Shown here piece by piece: positions 1-9,315 of a stretch of DNA of 29,250 nt. How positions within the stretch are numbered: position 1 is the first letter of the stretch; every line of letters begins with the position of its first letter. A program made the position numbers and the translations under genes. Origin of the DNA: Seminavis robusta (Eukaryota; Bacillariophyta; Bacillariophyceae; Naviculales; Naviculaceae). The DNA lies in assembly GCA_903772945.1 (NCBI GenBank), contig CAICTM010001439.1, forward strand, positions 1 to 29,250. Reading direction: 5' to 3'. The notes below the pieces were generated by a model that was given only the letters and a program-made list of their open reading frames with translations, was not told the origin of the DNA and ran no database searches.

Positions 1-143
1 CTTTTCCTTATCCTTCATGATGATGATTTGATTGATGTTGTCCCTCCAAAAGAAAGAATGAATGAGGTCATAATCGCTTTTGGTTTGGGGTTTGTGGGAT
101 GTTGTGCAGCTTCCAGATTTAAAAAGCACTTTTGGATCTTTGA

Positions 144-377
144 GTGATTAGTTGAAGGGGCTCCAGAGGGGAGAAGGAGGAGGGTTAAGCTAGTCTGGGC
201 AAGAGCATCTAGTTGCACATGTTTTGAGTTGTGGTACCCGTAAAAGTGATTAGTTGAAGGGGCTCCAGAGGGGAGAAGGAGGAGGGTTAAGCTAGTCTGG
301 GCAAGAGCATCTAGTTGCACATGTTTTGAGTTGTGGTACCCGTAAAAGTCACCAGTCAAATGGGCTCCAGAGGGGAT
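144..377. repeat. 102-bp tandem repeat, two full copies plus a diverged partial third
   Basis: Copy 1 runs 144-245 and copy 2 runs 246-347, and the two look identical. A third partial copy (about 348-377) keeps the GGGCTCCAGAGGGGA core but differs at its start. The period of 102 is divisible by 3, so the minus strand stays open as a repetitive 34-residue reading frame. I read that frame as a by-product of the repeat, because it has no recognisable domain. Confidence 0.9.
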
Positions 378-478
378 TATGTACAAGTACATGTAGGTAC
401 GGTAGGTACACTTTCGAAGTATCTTAAAACAAGGGTGGGAAGCAAAAATGGGTTATCTTAAAAATGGATGTGCCGTGT

Positions 479-690
479 GGCGCGATTCGAATCGTGCGCG
501 CGACTAATTGACGTCATTCGAGTGACGTCAGTCGAGGGCGGTGCGCGCACCTCTACGTGCAAACGTGTAGATTGCTACATACACGTTGCACGTAGGATTC
601 CTACACGACTGTAGAAAGCCTGCGTGCACTGTACATACCTAGTGCACGTAGGCTTTCTACACGGCTGTAGGATTTGTACTTGCACGCTAC
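479..690. repeat. Cluster of fold-back palindromes
   Basis: Several inverted repeats lie side by side. A near-perfect 22-bp palindrome built on TGACGTCA half-sites sits at 509-530. GTGCGCGCAC is at 541-550. A stem with arms around ACGTGCAA/TTGCACGT spans about 553-595. The largest has 20-bp arms at 611-630 and 641-660 with one mismatch, and weaker pairing extends to about 597-676. No protein-coding feature overlaps them. The arrangement is typical of a small fold-back element or MITE remnant, but I could not define ends or a target duplication. Confidence 0.65.
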
Positions 691-825
691 AGAGGTAGTA
701 TAGTACTGTATTTTCTATAGTAAACATGACTAATCGGTCCTCCTTCTTCGTGGATAGCTAGCCAGTACTAGTACTATTAATATCGCATTCCTTGAATGCT
801 GGATCTCTGAAGCTTTTAATTCGTA

Positions 826-905
826 CTGTGCGGTACGGTGTGGTATGGTGCAGTTCGGTGCGATACGGTGCGGTAAGGTACGGTACGGTACGATGCGGTG
901 CGCAG
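826..905. repeat. Degenerate CGGTA/CGGTG pentamer tract
   Basis: This stretch is made of loosely repeated five-base units (CGGTA, CGGTG, CGATG) with no clean open frame. It looks like a decayed microsatellite. The minus-strand frame across it is low complexity (repeated Pro-His-Arg-Thr-type residues) and is not accepted as a gene. Confidence 0.7.
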
Positions 906-956
906 GTACAAAAATCGTCAACGAAAATTCTCTGCAAAATACTAGTCTAAAAGACT

Positions 957-1190
957 GTCCACTGATAATTCTGAAGTAATAATAATACAACACTAAAAGT
1001 GTTCGGGGGAAGTGTTCAGGAGAAGTGTTCGGGAGCAGTGTTTGAGAGAAGTGAAACCAAATTTGCAGAGGAAGTCCACTGATAATTCTGAAGCAATACT
1101 AATACAACACTAAAAGTGTTCGGGGGAAGTGTTCAGGAGAAGTGTTCGGGAGCAGTGTTTGAGAGAAGTGAAACCAAATTTGCAGAGGAA
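957..1190. repeat. 117-bp tandem duplication containing 13-bp subrepeats
   Basis: Copy 1 is 957-1073 and copy 2 is 1074-1190, differing at only a few bases near the start of the unit. Inside each copy four consecutive 13-mers of the form GTGTTCGGGGGAA follow one another with small changes, then a final GTG. This two-level structure points to recent unequal exchange or slippage. No gene is seen in it. Confidence 0.9.
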
Positions 1191-1810
1191 TGCGATTCTC
1201 AGCTTGCCTTTTGTTAATAATAATCTTTGTAGCTGCAACTTTAAAAAACTGTATGCACAGGTAACAGGTACCTGTACAGTACTTCCGTAAGATTTTATGT
1301 CGAAACTTCGAAACCTTGAAACCTTAGGCCGGTCTCTACCGGAGCGACTAAAGTAGCGACTAAAGGAATCCTTTAGGTGGTTGTTTAGTTCAAGATTTAG
1401 TCATTATCCTTTAGTAATGGTGGTGTCTACCAGCAGATGACTAAATCTCGGACTAAACAATTTAGTCAGTTCTTTAGTCATTTGGACCTGTCTACCCAGC
1501 CGACTAAACAAATGACTAAACAAATGACTAAACGGAACACTACTGGACTTAAAGGACTCAAAAAAGATGTAACGGACTCAAACAAAGACTTAACAGAAGG
1601 GATTAAAGGACTCAAACAAAGACTTAACAGAAGGGATTACTTTTTTGAGATAACAAGACTGAGATAACAAGACTCAAAACACACCATTGCAATGCACCTC
1701 TATTATACTATCATTCAATCGTTCGATCCTTTGCATTTGATCGTTCGCACCTCTCCTCTATTGGCACTGATTCGATGGCCTAATAGTGAGGCTAGGAGTG
1801 TGGAATTTGT

Positions 1811-1975
1811 TATCGGCCGATACTCCTCTTCGATCGTTCGATCGTTCGATCGCACCTCTACTATCGGCCGATCGGCCGATACTCCTCTTCGATCGTTCGT
1901 TCGATCGGTTGCACCTCTACTCCTCTACTATCGGCCGATACTCCTCTTGGATCGTTCGATCGGTTGCACCTCTAC
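1811..1975. repeat. Minisatellite of TATCGGCCGATACTCCTCTT units
   Basis: Three units begin at 1811, 1862 and 1929. Each has TATCGGCCGA, then ACTCCTCTT(C/G)GATCGTTCGATCG and CACCTCTAC. Unit lengths vary (51 and 67) through internal copy changes of GATCG and CGGCCGAT. It lies inside the 1327-2247 element and explains the two overlapping plus-strand frames there. Confidence 0.8.
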
Positions 1976-2057
1976 TCTATCAGCTCTGTCGCGATGCTCT
2001 GATAGTGAGGCTGTGCAATGAGGGTGCTGTTCTTTTTTCATAAAGAGTTCTTAAAAA

Positions 2058-2129
2058 GCTTTAGTCGTTATGTCGCTCACCGACTAACCAGCCTCCCGTT
2101 AGTCGGTGAGCGAACATAATGACTAAAGC
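2058..2129. repeat. Long hairpin with 31/32-bp arms inside the 1327-2247 element
   Basis: The left arm 2058-2088 and right arm 2098-2129 are reverse complements with one substitution and one extra base, around a 9-base loop. The arms start GCTTTAGTC and end CACCGACTAAC. If transcribed, it would form a very stable stem. Confidence 0.85.
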
Positions 2130-2250
2130 CTTTAGTCCGTGGGACGTTTAGTCGCTTGGGTAGACACCACCCTCAGAGACTAAACTATCGACTAAACTAC
2201 GAAATATGGCTTAGTCGCTACTTTAGTCGCTTGGGTAGAGAGCGGCCTTA

Positions 2251-2662
2251 CTAGTTACTAGACTAATAGTACCATGCCAGTTTCCTTCTCTGTTTCCATT
2301 TGTCAGAAAGGGATGCTTTAATAAAAAAGTCTTCGGTCATCTGCGACAGTCATACAATCTTCAGAAAAACCACCCTCCTACCGCTATGACCGCTATCCGT
2401 AGTGCTACCGTACAGTACGCCGGTACATTGGTACCGGTACATGTGCCTTTAGGGAATGGGAGTCAAATTTCAGGTAGATTTGGTAAAGGTATTATTCTTA
2501 GTCAAATATTTAGCGGCTATTATTTACCTCAACTATTATTTCAAGCTGTCTGCGAATGTGTTCCACGGGCCAAACTGGGATTCGATTCGAATGATTCTGT
2601 CCAAGAAAGTGGCTCTACGTGTACTTGCTAGCTAGCTAGAGTAACAGTTAGGGTGACACCAC
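2251..2662. other. Gap between the two transposons, no gene accepted
   Basis: This stretch holds GGTACCGGTAC-type palindromes (about 2420-2450) and a CTAG run at 2627-2640. An 81-codon plus-strand frame at 2386-2631 shows no recognisable domain and no neighbouring exon, so it is not called. Confidence 0.5.
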
Positions 2663-2666
2663 ATCT

Positions 2667-2690
2667 AAGGCAGGCCGGATCAAAAGCCGG
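2667..2690. repeat. Left terminal inverted repeat of the 2854-bp transposon
   Basis: The first 19 bases are identical to the reversed right end at 5497-5520. A subterminal AGCCGGCTA motif at about 2685 reappears inverted near 2748, which could be a transposase-binding arrangement. Confidence 0.85.
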
Positions 2691-2973
2691 CTAACGTCCG
2701 TCCGTCGTCGGTCAAAATGTGAGGAACCTCGAAAATAGTTTTAAATGCTAGCCGGCTTCTCCGTATTTAGAGCTTTCTAACGGTGTGTCAACCATTGGCT
2801 AGGTCCGCTTAGTTACTATAATGAAGCCAACCGACAGATCTAAGTAGTCGTGCGCGTTCCTTCGGAGGCTGACTCCCACAGCTATCGGAATGAAGATTTT
2901 GCCATTTTCCGAGTAGTTTCGATTTCGATCCTCTTTCTTCCAGTCAACCAAAGATGAGGCAAAAGTCCTCTAT

Positions 2974-5328
2974 TTGACCACCATGACGGAGCCTAGTAGT
3001 CCTGCAGACACCACCAACACGACCGCCAAGGTTACTGTTAGCCCTGTGAAGAAGATCCACTCGCCTAGCCTTCGAAATCGGATTGTGAAAGGGGAAAATG
3101 CCAAGGATCCGGTGAGCGTGGAGCCTCTCAAAGAGGAGATTGCTGATTGGCTTGCCACCTATCGAGGTCTTCCAAACTGCGTCTCAATCAGGAACAACAG
3201 CCAGCACACCACATGCACCTGCAACCATGACATTCCAGCCAACGGAACTTTGGAATTCAAGTTCATTGTCGACTTTCTTTGGCGATTTGGTCTCATGACA
3301 CGTTCAGTCCAGATTGAGTTTTGTATGGAGTGGGTCAAGTACGTTAGACATCGGCACCGACTGTCGAAGTACATGTTCAACAGAGTGGAGCAACACCGCT
3401 GTTATGTCCTTCCAGGAACAGCTTACGACTCCTGTTGCCGTGACACTTTGATCCGTCTCATTGGATTTGGTTATGAAAAATGGATGAACGTCGAGAACAT
3501 CGTGGACGGAAAGAAGAACAACAAACATGGAAACAAGGGCAATCAACACAAAGTGGACCGTGACGTTTACCGGTCATTGAACATGTTCTTCTATGAAGTT
3601 GGACAGTTGGCAGAGCCTCGAGCTACCCTTTTTGTCCGTGAACTGGTTGATGGCAGTTTGCAGAACACGTTGAAGAGCGATGAGACGGAACTGATGGAGC
3701 TTCCTGCTTCCCAAACCAAGCGATCCCTTTATGGAAGATACCTTCGCGAGAATGGATGGAAAGCCAAGGTGTCAAGGAATGGGAATGCAAAACATGAGCC
3801 CGTTGCTGGCGTGGAACAGAAGAAAGTCTGCTCTTGGTCCAAGTTTTGGGACTTCTGGCAGAAGGAGTACCCCCGGCTAGTTATTGCTTCCGCCAGAGAA
3901 GACATCTGTGGCGACTGCTATGTCTATGCGAATCGCCACAAGTATCTTGTCAATGTGCAGAAGAAGAACCAAGAAAGGGAGGCACGAATTGGAGCTGACG
4001 ACTCTGATGATGACGACTTGCCGGTCTCTGAGCTGACTGCTTTGGAGAAGCAGAGGCGAGAAGAGAAGCAAGCGATGATGGAAGAACAAGAGGAGATGCT
4101 TCTCACTGCAGCCCAACATGTCAGAGATGCTAGGAATCAGAGAGAGTATTATCAGCTGAAGAAGAAAGAAGCCATTGCCACCAAGGACAAACCACCTGCA
4201 GAGAAGTGCCTCTGCTTTGTGGCAGACTATTCCCAGAACATGGCGATTCCTTCCTTTGGCTTTGAACAACCCGGAGAGACTTATTACTATTCTCCACTCT
4301 CAGCCTACTGTTTTGGGGTTGTTGACTGCTCAACCGACAAGCTCCATGCTTACACCTACACTGAAGACATCGCGAAGAAGGGAGGCAACAACGTTTGCTC
4401 TCTACTCTGGTATCACATTCGCCATTACATCATGACCGACCAACTGTTTGACAACACCTACAAGGAGATTACTCTGATCTTTGACAACTGTGCCGGTCAA
4501 AACAAGAACCGAATGGTGATGCGACTGTTGTTCTTCTTGGTAAAGCTTGGCTACACCAAGGTCGCAAGAGCTGCATTCCTTATCAAGGGGCACACAAAGA
4601 ATGACTGTGACAGACTCTTCAATGTCATGAAGAAGGAATACAGAGAGGTAAGCGCCATGGTCATGGTTTGTGTTCTCCTCAAAACCTGAAATCCAGAACT
4701 CCCATCTGGGTTTTGACGCGGCCAGTGTCATTTGTCTTATCAGCGACAGTCAACCAAATGCTGCAAACGTCTCACCTACTCCTCTTCCACTGCTGTTAAC
4801 ATACCACAGAGCAACATCTACCTACCCACTGATCTTATTCAGTCGATGCGACATGACTCCGTGGAGCCACTCTTCTGTGACGCTGACTTCTTCTTTGACT
4901 GGGATTCCTTTGAAAGCACGTACATGTTCAAGCCAAGCAAAGTCAAGAACTACCACTGCTTTACTTATGACATTGACATTGACAATGGGGAGACATTGGT
5001 CAAGAGGACGACTCACGACAGCAAGAAGAAGAGCTCCCAAAAGATGCTACGTCCTGAGTTTCGTGGCAAAGACAAAAAGTTTTGGAAGGACGCGATTGAC
5101 ACTGAATTAGAGCCAGTTGGTGCTGTTGGAATTCAAGATATCAAGTGGAAGGAGATGTATGATAAGTGGGCTCCTCTAGTTCCCGAAGAGAAGAGGAATG
5201 GGCTACTCTACTACAACGTCGATCCTGGGCCGGAGCGCCGTGCCAAGATCAAAGCCAACACCGACAAGGCTAGATCAGCCAGGAAGGAGCGAACTACCAG
5301 TCAAGCCACTACTAGTGCATCCAAATAG
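2974..5328 (+). CDS. Putative DDE-type transposase (DNCAGQNKN ... GHTKN family), two exons
   Basis: Exon 1 is 2974-4647 and exon 2 about 4744-5328, giving roughly 752 residues. The donor is GAG|GTAAGC. The acceptor at 4743 is preferred, and 4725 is also in frame. Conserved blocks are VADYSQN (Asp about 418), FDNCAGQNKN (Asp about 504) and GHTKNDCDRLFN (His 540, Asp 544/546). These have the order and spacing of an RNase H-like DDE core. A charged coiled-coil stretch lies at about 345-410 and the C-terminus is Lys-rich. Motifs of this type occur in DUF7869-like proteins of protists and animals (from memory). The gene fills the space between the inverted repeats at 2667-5520, so it is almost certainly the element's own transposase. 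No frame break was found. Confidence 0.8.
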
Positions 5329-5524
5329 TTTAACAGAAGTAAAGTCTATGTCTATTATTGAGTTTGTGCAAGGGTAAGAGTGTGTCATTGGTGCTGGAAC
5401 GCTTGTGAGCCTCATTGTGGTTGCTCACTTTTTGTTTTGGCTGTTTTCTCAGGATCTGTTCCAACGGTTTCTCCGGACGATGACAGACGGTGCCGTCCGG
5501 GTTTTGATCCGGCCTGCCTTATCT

Positions 5525-5878
5525 TCTCTTTGGCATTGCGAATCCGTCCACTCTGGCTGGCGATCGAGCCTTGCTTAGAGAGCGGCCTATTAGAGGAGCA
5601 AAGGATCAGAGTGGTACCGCGCCGGTACCACTGTACCAAATCCATACCGGTAGGTCCATCCGTCTAGCTAGCTAGCCATGATCCTCTCGTGGATTCCGAG
5701 TCTGTGGCTCTAGCTAGCCAGTACCGGTAGTCAAGAGAAGAGAGAGCAGGCAGATGGCGTGCGGCACTTGAGGTTTTGGTTCTTGGTTTCACTTGCACGC
5801 ATTGGCGAGAGAAAATGAAGCACACGAATAGCACGGAAATACTACGAGATCGTCAACTAAAACAAAGGGGTTACGTGG
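5525..5878. other. Gap between transposon and kinase 3' end, no gene
   Basis: The stretch contains GGTACCGCGCCGGTACC-type palindromes (about 5615-5655) and two CTAGCTAGC runs (5664-5676 and 5710-5718). AGAGAGCGGCCT at about 5577-5588 resembles the right tip of the 1327-2247 element. I found no matching left end, so it may be a remnant or chance. Confidence 0.5.
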
Positions 5879-8800
5879 CTACGCAATAGCGATCCCGTTC
5901 CTCATCATATCACAGAATTCCTCGAAACTGACATCCCCATCGCCGTCAGCGTCAACTTGAGCGATGACTTTGTCAATGTAGTCTTGGTCCATGTCAGCAC
6001 CAGCTGTCTGGAAGAATTGGAAAATGTCGCGAAGTTCGCTGATTGTGATGGAACCACTGTTGTCCTTGTCGAACAACTGAAACGCCTTTCGAAGCCTGTC
6101 CGTGCTCAGCAGATCAGTCTCTGACATTGACGCGATGACAAACTCCGAGTACCTAATTGCAAAGTGAAGCGAAAATGTCGTGTTGGGAAAAGAAGCCACG
6201 CAACCGATTGGAAGTACAACAATTTGAAGGACACTTACTCGATTTCGCCCGTTCCATCGCAATCTACCCTATCAAACATATCGTCGATTTCCTTGTCCGA
6301 CATGAAAGTACCGAAAATCTGGAAGAAGCCAGCTTTGACCTCTGTCTGGACAGTTTTCCATCCTTAGTGATATCCATAGCCCTGAAGACATTGTCGATCT
6401 TGTCTTTTTCTTCCTTGGTCAACAACTGAGAAGCAATGAAAGCGCACGTTGCCTTCTTGAGCTTGGATTCGGCCTTGAATCTGGAGAAAACGAGACGAAC
6501 ATAAGGCCAACGAATGAAACAACTAGATAGACTCTCGTCCCTGACTTGAAAAGGCAGACACTTACTTTCCGAAGTTCGTCATGGCGCTCATGGCCACCGC
6601 ATTTCCTGACAACTTGACAGTGGTGGCCGCCGCCGCGGAGTTCTCTCCCTTCTTGTTTCCAGCCAAGAACCTGTGGGTGAGCGCCTTCTCTGCCGTAGGG
6701 CGCTTCTTATCACGAAGCACCAGAAGATGCTTCACAAAATCTTTGGCGTCATCAGAGACAGGTCCCCAGGCAGGGCCAGCCATCGTGTACTTCCCTTCTT
6801 GGACTCTGTTGGAGACATCTTCTTCACTAGTTTCGTCTTCGCGAGTATCGCCGAACGGCAAACCATTGGAAAGGAGCTGGTACGCAAGGACACCACTAAA
6901 GGGAGTCAGGATTGGCAAGGAGCGAGGTAGTGAGGAGCCTGCAACGTGAAATCCAACGTCTTTTCTCGAGCTGACAAAAGCAAACGTACCAACTCCAGAC
7001 ATCGCACTTGTAGTCATACTTGGTGCCAGCATGTACTTCTGGTGCCATGTACTCTGGAGTTCCCTTCTGGATACCGATCTTGTCGTCTGCCTTCCGCAGC
7101 AATGCCGAGTTGTCAAAGTCTAGCAGTTTGATGGATGACAAATCCTTTTGGGTTGCCATCAAAATGTTCTGGGAGATGCAGGAAAAGATTCTGTGTGAGC
7201 GGCATGCTGCCATCATAATGGACGTGACACGCAATTTCCTGCACGCACCTCAGGCTTGATGTCTGGCAGTCAGAGGGTGTCAAAAGAAGAAGAGGTCAGA
7301 TGTGCTGTCGTAAAACATGCTTTCAACAGGCTTCGATGTTTGTTGTTGTGATGTTCGCACCTGCGTGGACAAGACGATTCTTGTGTAGATAATTGACGCA
7401 CGAGAGAACCTGCAGCATGACCTGTTTCACTTCGTCTTCAGCCATTCCGTAGCAGTCCCCCTCTTCTACTTCACTGATGTCATCATCCGTGGATTCCCCC
7501 GCGATAGTCTTGACCATATCGTCCACACCTTTGGCCATCTCTTCCATACCGCTCACCAGGCCACCCAATCCAAACGGATCATCATCGGGGTCTGGGGGTG
7601 GCGGCGTTTCGTCCACGATTTCCTTTCCCGGCTTACAGGATCGTTTCTGCAGGTAGTTGTAGAGACTGCTACCCTTGCAAAGATCCACCACCAAGAACCA
7701 TTCAAAGCCCATGTCGTCCTCCTCCACAAACAAATCGTACCTTTAACCAAACCGAAGGAAATTCAAGTCGACGTTGAGGAGACTGATGCTCGCCAACATG
7801 GAAGCAACAGGGATCATGAGGAAATTGATTCGATTCACTTACATGGTAAGGATATTGGGGTGATCCATATTCTTCAACATGTCAAACTCATGACAGGAGC
7901 TGGACTTTTTTGGCGTAATCTTGACACATCGTTCCGTACCGGTGGCCCAGTGGCTGCACTTGTGAACCCGAGTGTCGTCTCCTTTGTAGATCTTTTTACC
8001 GAGACTGTAGACACTGGTGAATTTTTCTTTGCTAATTTGCCTCAAATCGGCGCGATTAACCTGCATGGCTCCTTCCTTTCCACCATCGGAAGACTTGGAT
8101 TTTCGCCGTTCCTCTTTCAAGGCTTCTCGTTCTTTCCGCTTTTCTTCATCCTGAAGAAAGCACGGTGAGAATGGATTTCTGCCAAAACGATCTGGTTGAC
8201 AAACACGTTCCTTTGCTTACCTGCCGCTTTCTTTCTTCACGCTCCTTTTCTCTGCGTTCCCTACGCTCTTTCTGGCGTCGTTCGTCCTCCTCCTTTTCCT
8301 GTGAGCAATAGGTCGAGGATTGTGTGTGAGATAATGGAGCACACCAAACTCTATTAAAAACCATGGCATTACGTACCTCCTTCTCCTTCTTTCTTCGCTC
8401 CTCTCGCTCAGCTCGCCGCTTTTCTCTCTCCTCATCGGTTTCTTTCTTGCCATCACGGTGCCGGTCTCTGTCGCGATCTCGGTCTCGATCTCTGTCCTTG
8501 TCGCTTCTTCGCCTGTCTCTATCTTTATCCCGGTCTCTGTCACTCCTCCTCCTGTCGCGATCTTTATCTCTGTCGCGATCTTTATCTCTGTCGCGATGAT
8601 CTCTATCCTTGTCTTTACGATCCTTTTCATCACCAAAGAGCAATTCGTTGTCGTCTTTGTCGTCTGCCTTGTCATCAACACCTCCCAGCATTTTCTTCTC
8701 GCTGGAGGCTCTCTTGTAGCTTCCTCGACTGCGACTGCTGCTTCGGCTCCGATCTCGATCTCGATCTCGATGTTTATCACGATCCCGATCTCTGTCTCGA

Positions 8801-9315
8801 CCAGTGTGGTCATACGTGCTGGAACGTTTCAGCCGCTCTTTGCCACTACTACTGCTCCTCTTGTCATCGACTAAATGACGTCTCGATTCTCGACGGTCAA
8901 TGCGAGGAAGGGCATCACCACCCTTGAGACTTTCTCGTTTTTCTCGCTCTTCTCGTTCCTTTCGTTTCCGTTCTTCCCGTTCTTCTTCCGTCTCCTTGGG
9001 ACGCCTTTCACTGTCACTGCGGCTGCTTCGACTGGCACGTTTTCGGTCGCTGGAACGGCGATCGCCATGACCACTTCGTCTCAAATCACTCTTACTAGAA
9101 GACCTTGGTCTCTTGTCGTCGTCTCTACTAGATCCTCTATGGCTGCTTCGCTTGATGTCATCACCATCACGGCTACCATCACGGCTGCCGCCGCTCCTTC
9201 GCTTTTCCTTGGAGTCATCCTCTTTGCCACCGTTCTCATCCTTTCCACTGGTGCCATCTTCGGCTGGGTTTGGTACCACCTCGTCGTCTTCTTCGTCAAT
9301 ATCGACGTCCGCCAT
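5879..9315 (-). CDS. Calcium-dependent protein kinase (CDPK-like) with Arg/Asp-rich N-terminal domain; one frame break
   Basis: Nine exons on the minus strand: 9315-8377, 8298-8221, 8150-7843, 7740-7361, 7262-7249 (14 nt), 7168-6990, 6895-6566, 6480-6239, 6152-5879. All introns are GT-AG, 70-102 nt. Residues 1-340 are RDRD/ERKR/RS-rich. The kinase domain follows (about 383-680): Lys416 (CVKI), Glu427, HADIKPEN (Asp569), DFD (590-592, instead of DFG), GTPEYMAPE and DVWSCGV. An acidic insert sits at about 475-540. Four EF-hand loops follow: DITKDGKLSRQ(E), DCDGTGEIEYSE, DKDNSGSITISE and DADGDGDVSFEE. This is the kinase plus EF-hand layout of CDPKs, which phosphorylate Ser/Thr when Ca2+ binds. 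One base is missing near 6342, within EF-hand 1, so the frame shifts as written. This is either an assembly error or a real mutation. Confidence 0.85.
7249..7262 (-). other. 14-nt microexon encoding the kinase catalytic-loop residues
   Basis: On the minus strand the exon ACATCAAGCCTGAG is bounded by CTGCCAG upstream and GTGCGT downstream. With the last G of the previous exon it reads Asp-Ile-Lys-Pro-Glu, and the next exon continues Asn-Ile-Leu. This rebuilds the H-x-D-x-K-P-E-N loop, so the reading is well supported although no transcript is available. Confidence 0.85.

Larger units (their letters stand above)
1327..2247. mobile_element. Non-autonomous Harbinger/Tourist-like DNA element
   Basis: The two ends form a terminal inverted repeat of about 37 bp that matches at 34 positions. 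It starts GGCCG(G/C)TCTCTACC and ends in GCGACTAAAGTAGCGACTAA. The element is flanked by TTA on both sides (1324-1326 and 2248-2250). A 3-bp TTA/TAA duplication is the hallmark of the PIF/Harbinger superfamily, so the class call rests on that plus the GG-starting terminus. No transposase is encoded. The interior is made of GACTAAA/TTTAGTC heptamers, a minisatellite and a long hairpin. Short frames inside it follow the repeats and are not genes. Confidence 0.75.
2667..5520 (+). mobile_element. DNA transposon with terminal inverted repeats and ATCT target duplication
   Basis: The left end (2667-2690) and the right end (5497-5520, reversed) share AAGGCAGGCCGGATCAAAA, one mismatch, then CCGG. Weaker similarity continues for about 20 bp. 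ATCT occurs directly outside both ends (2663-2666 and 5521-5524), as expected of a 4-bp target-site duplication. The element is 2854 bp and carries one spliced transposase gene in the left-to-right direction. Clean ends, intact duplication and an open gene suggest a fairly recent, possibly autonomous copy. Sola elements are a known group with 4-bp duplications. That link is recalled, not tested. Confidence 0.85.

Noticed and set aside
1692-2043. Two overlapping plus-strand frames of about 85-109 codons
   Set aside because: They follow the minisatellite in the 1327-2247 element and consist of repeated residues.
2386-2631. 81-codon plus-strand frame between the two transposons
   Set aside because: No domain, contains intergenic GGTACC palindromes and ends in a CTAG run.
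5577-5588. Possible second Harbinger-like end (AGAGAGCGGCCT)
   Set aside because: No matching left end or duplication was found; 12 bases alone are not enough.
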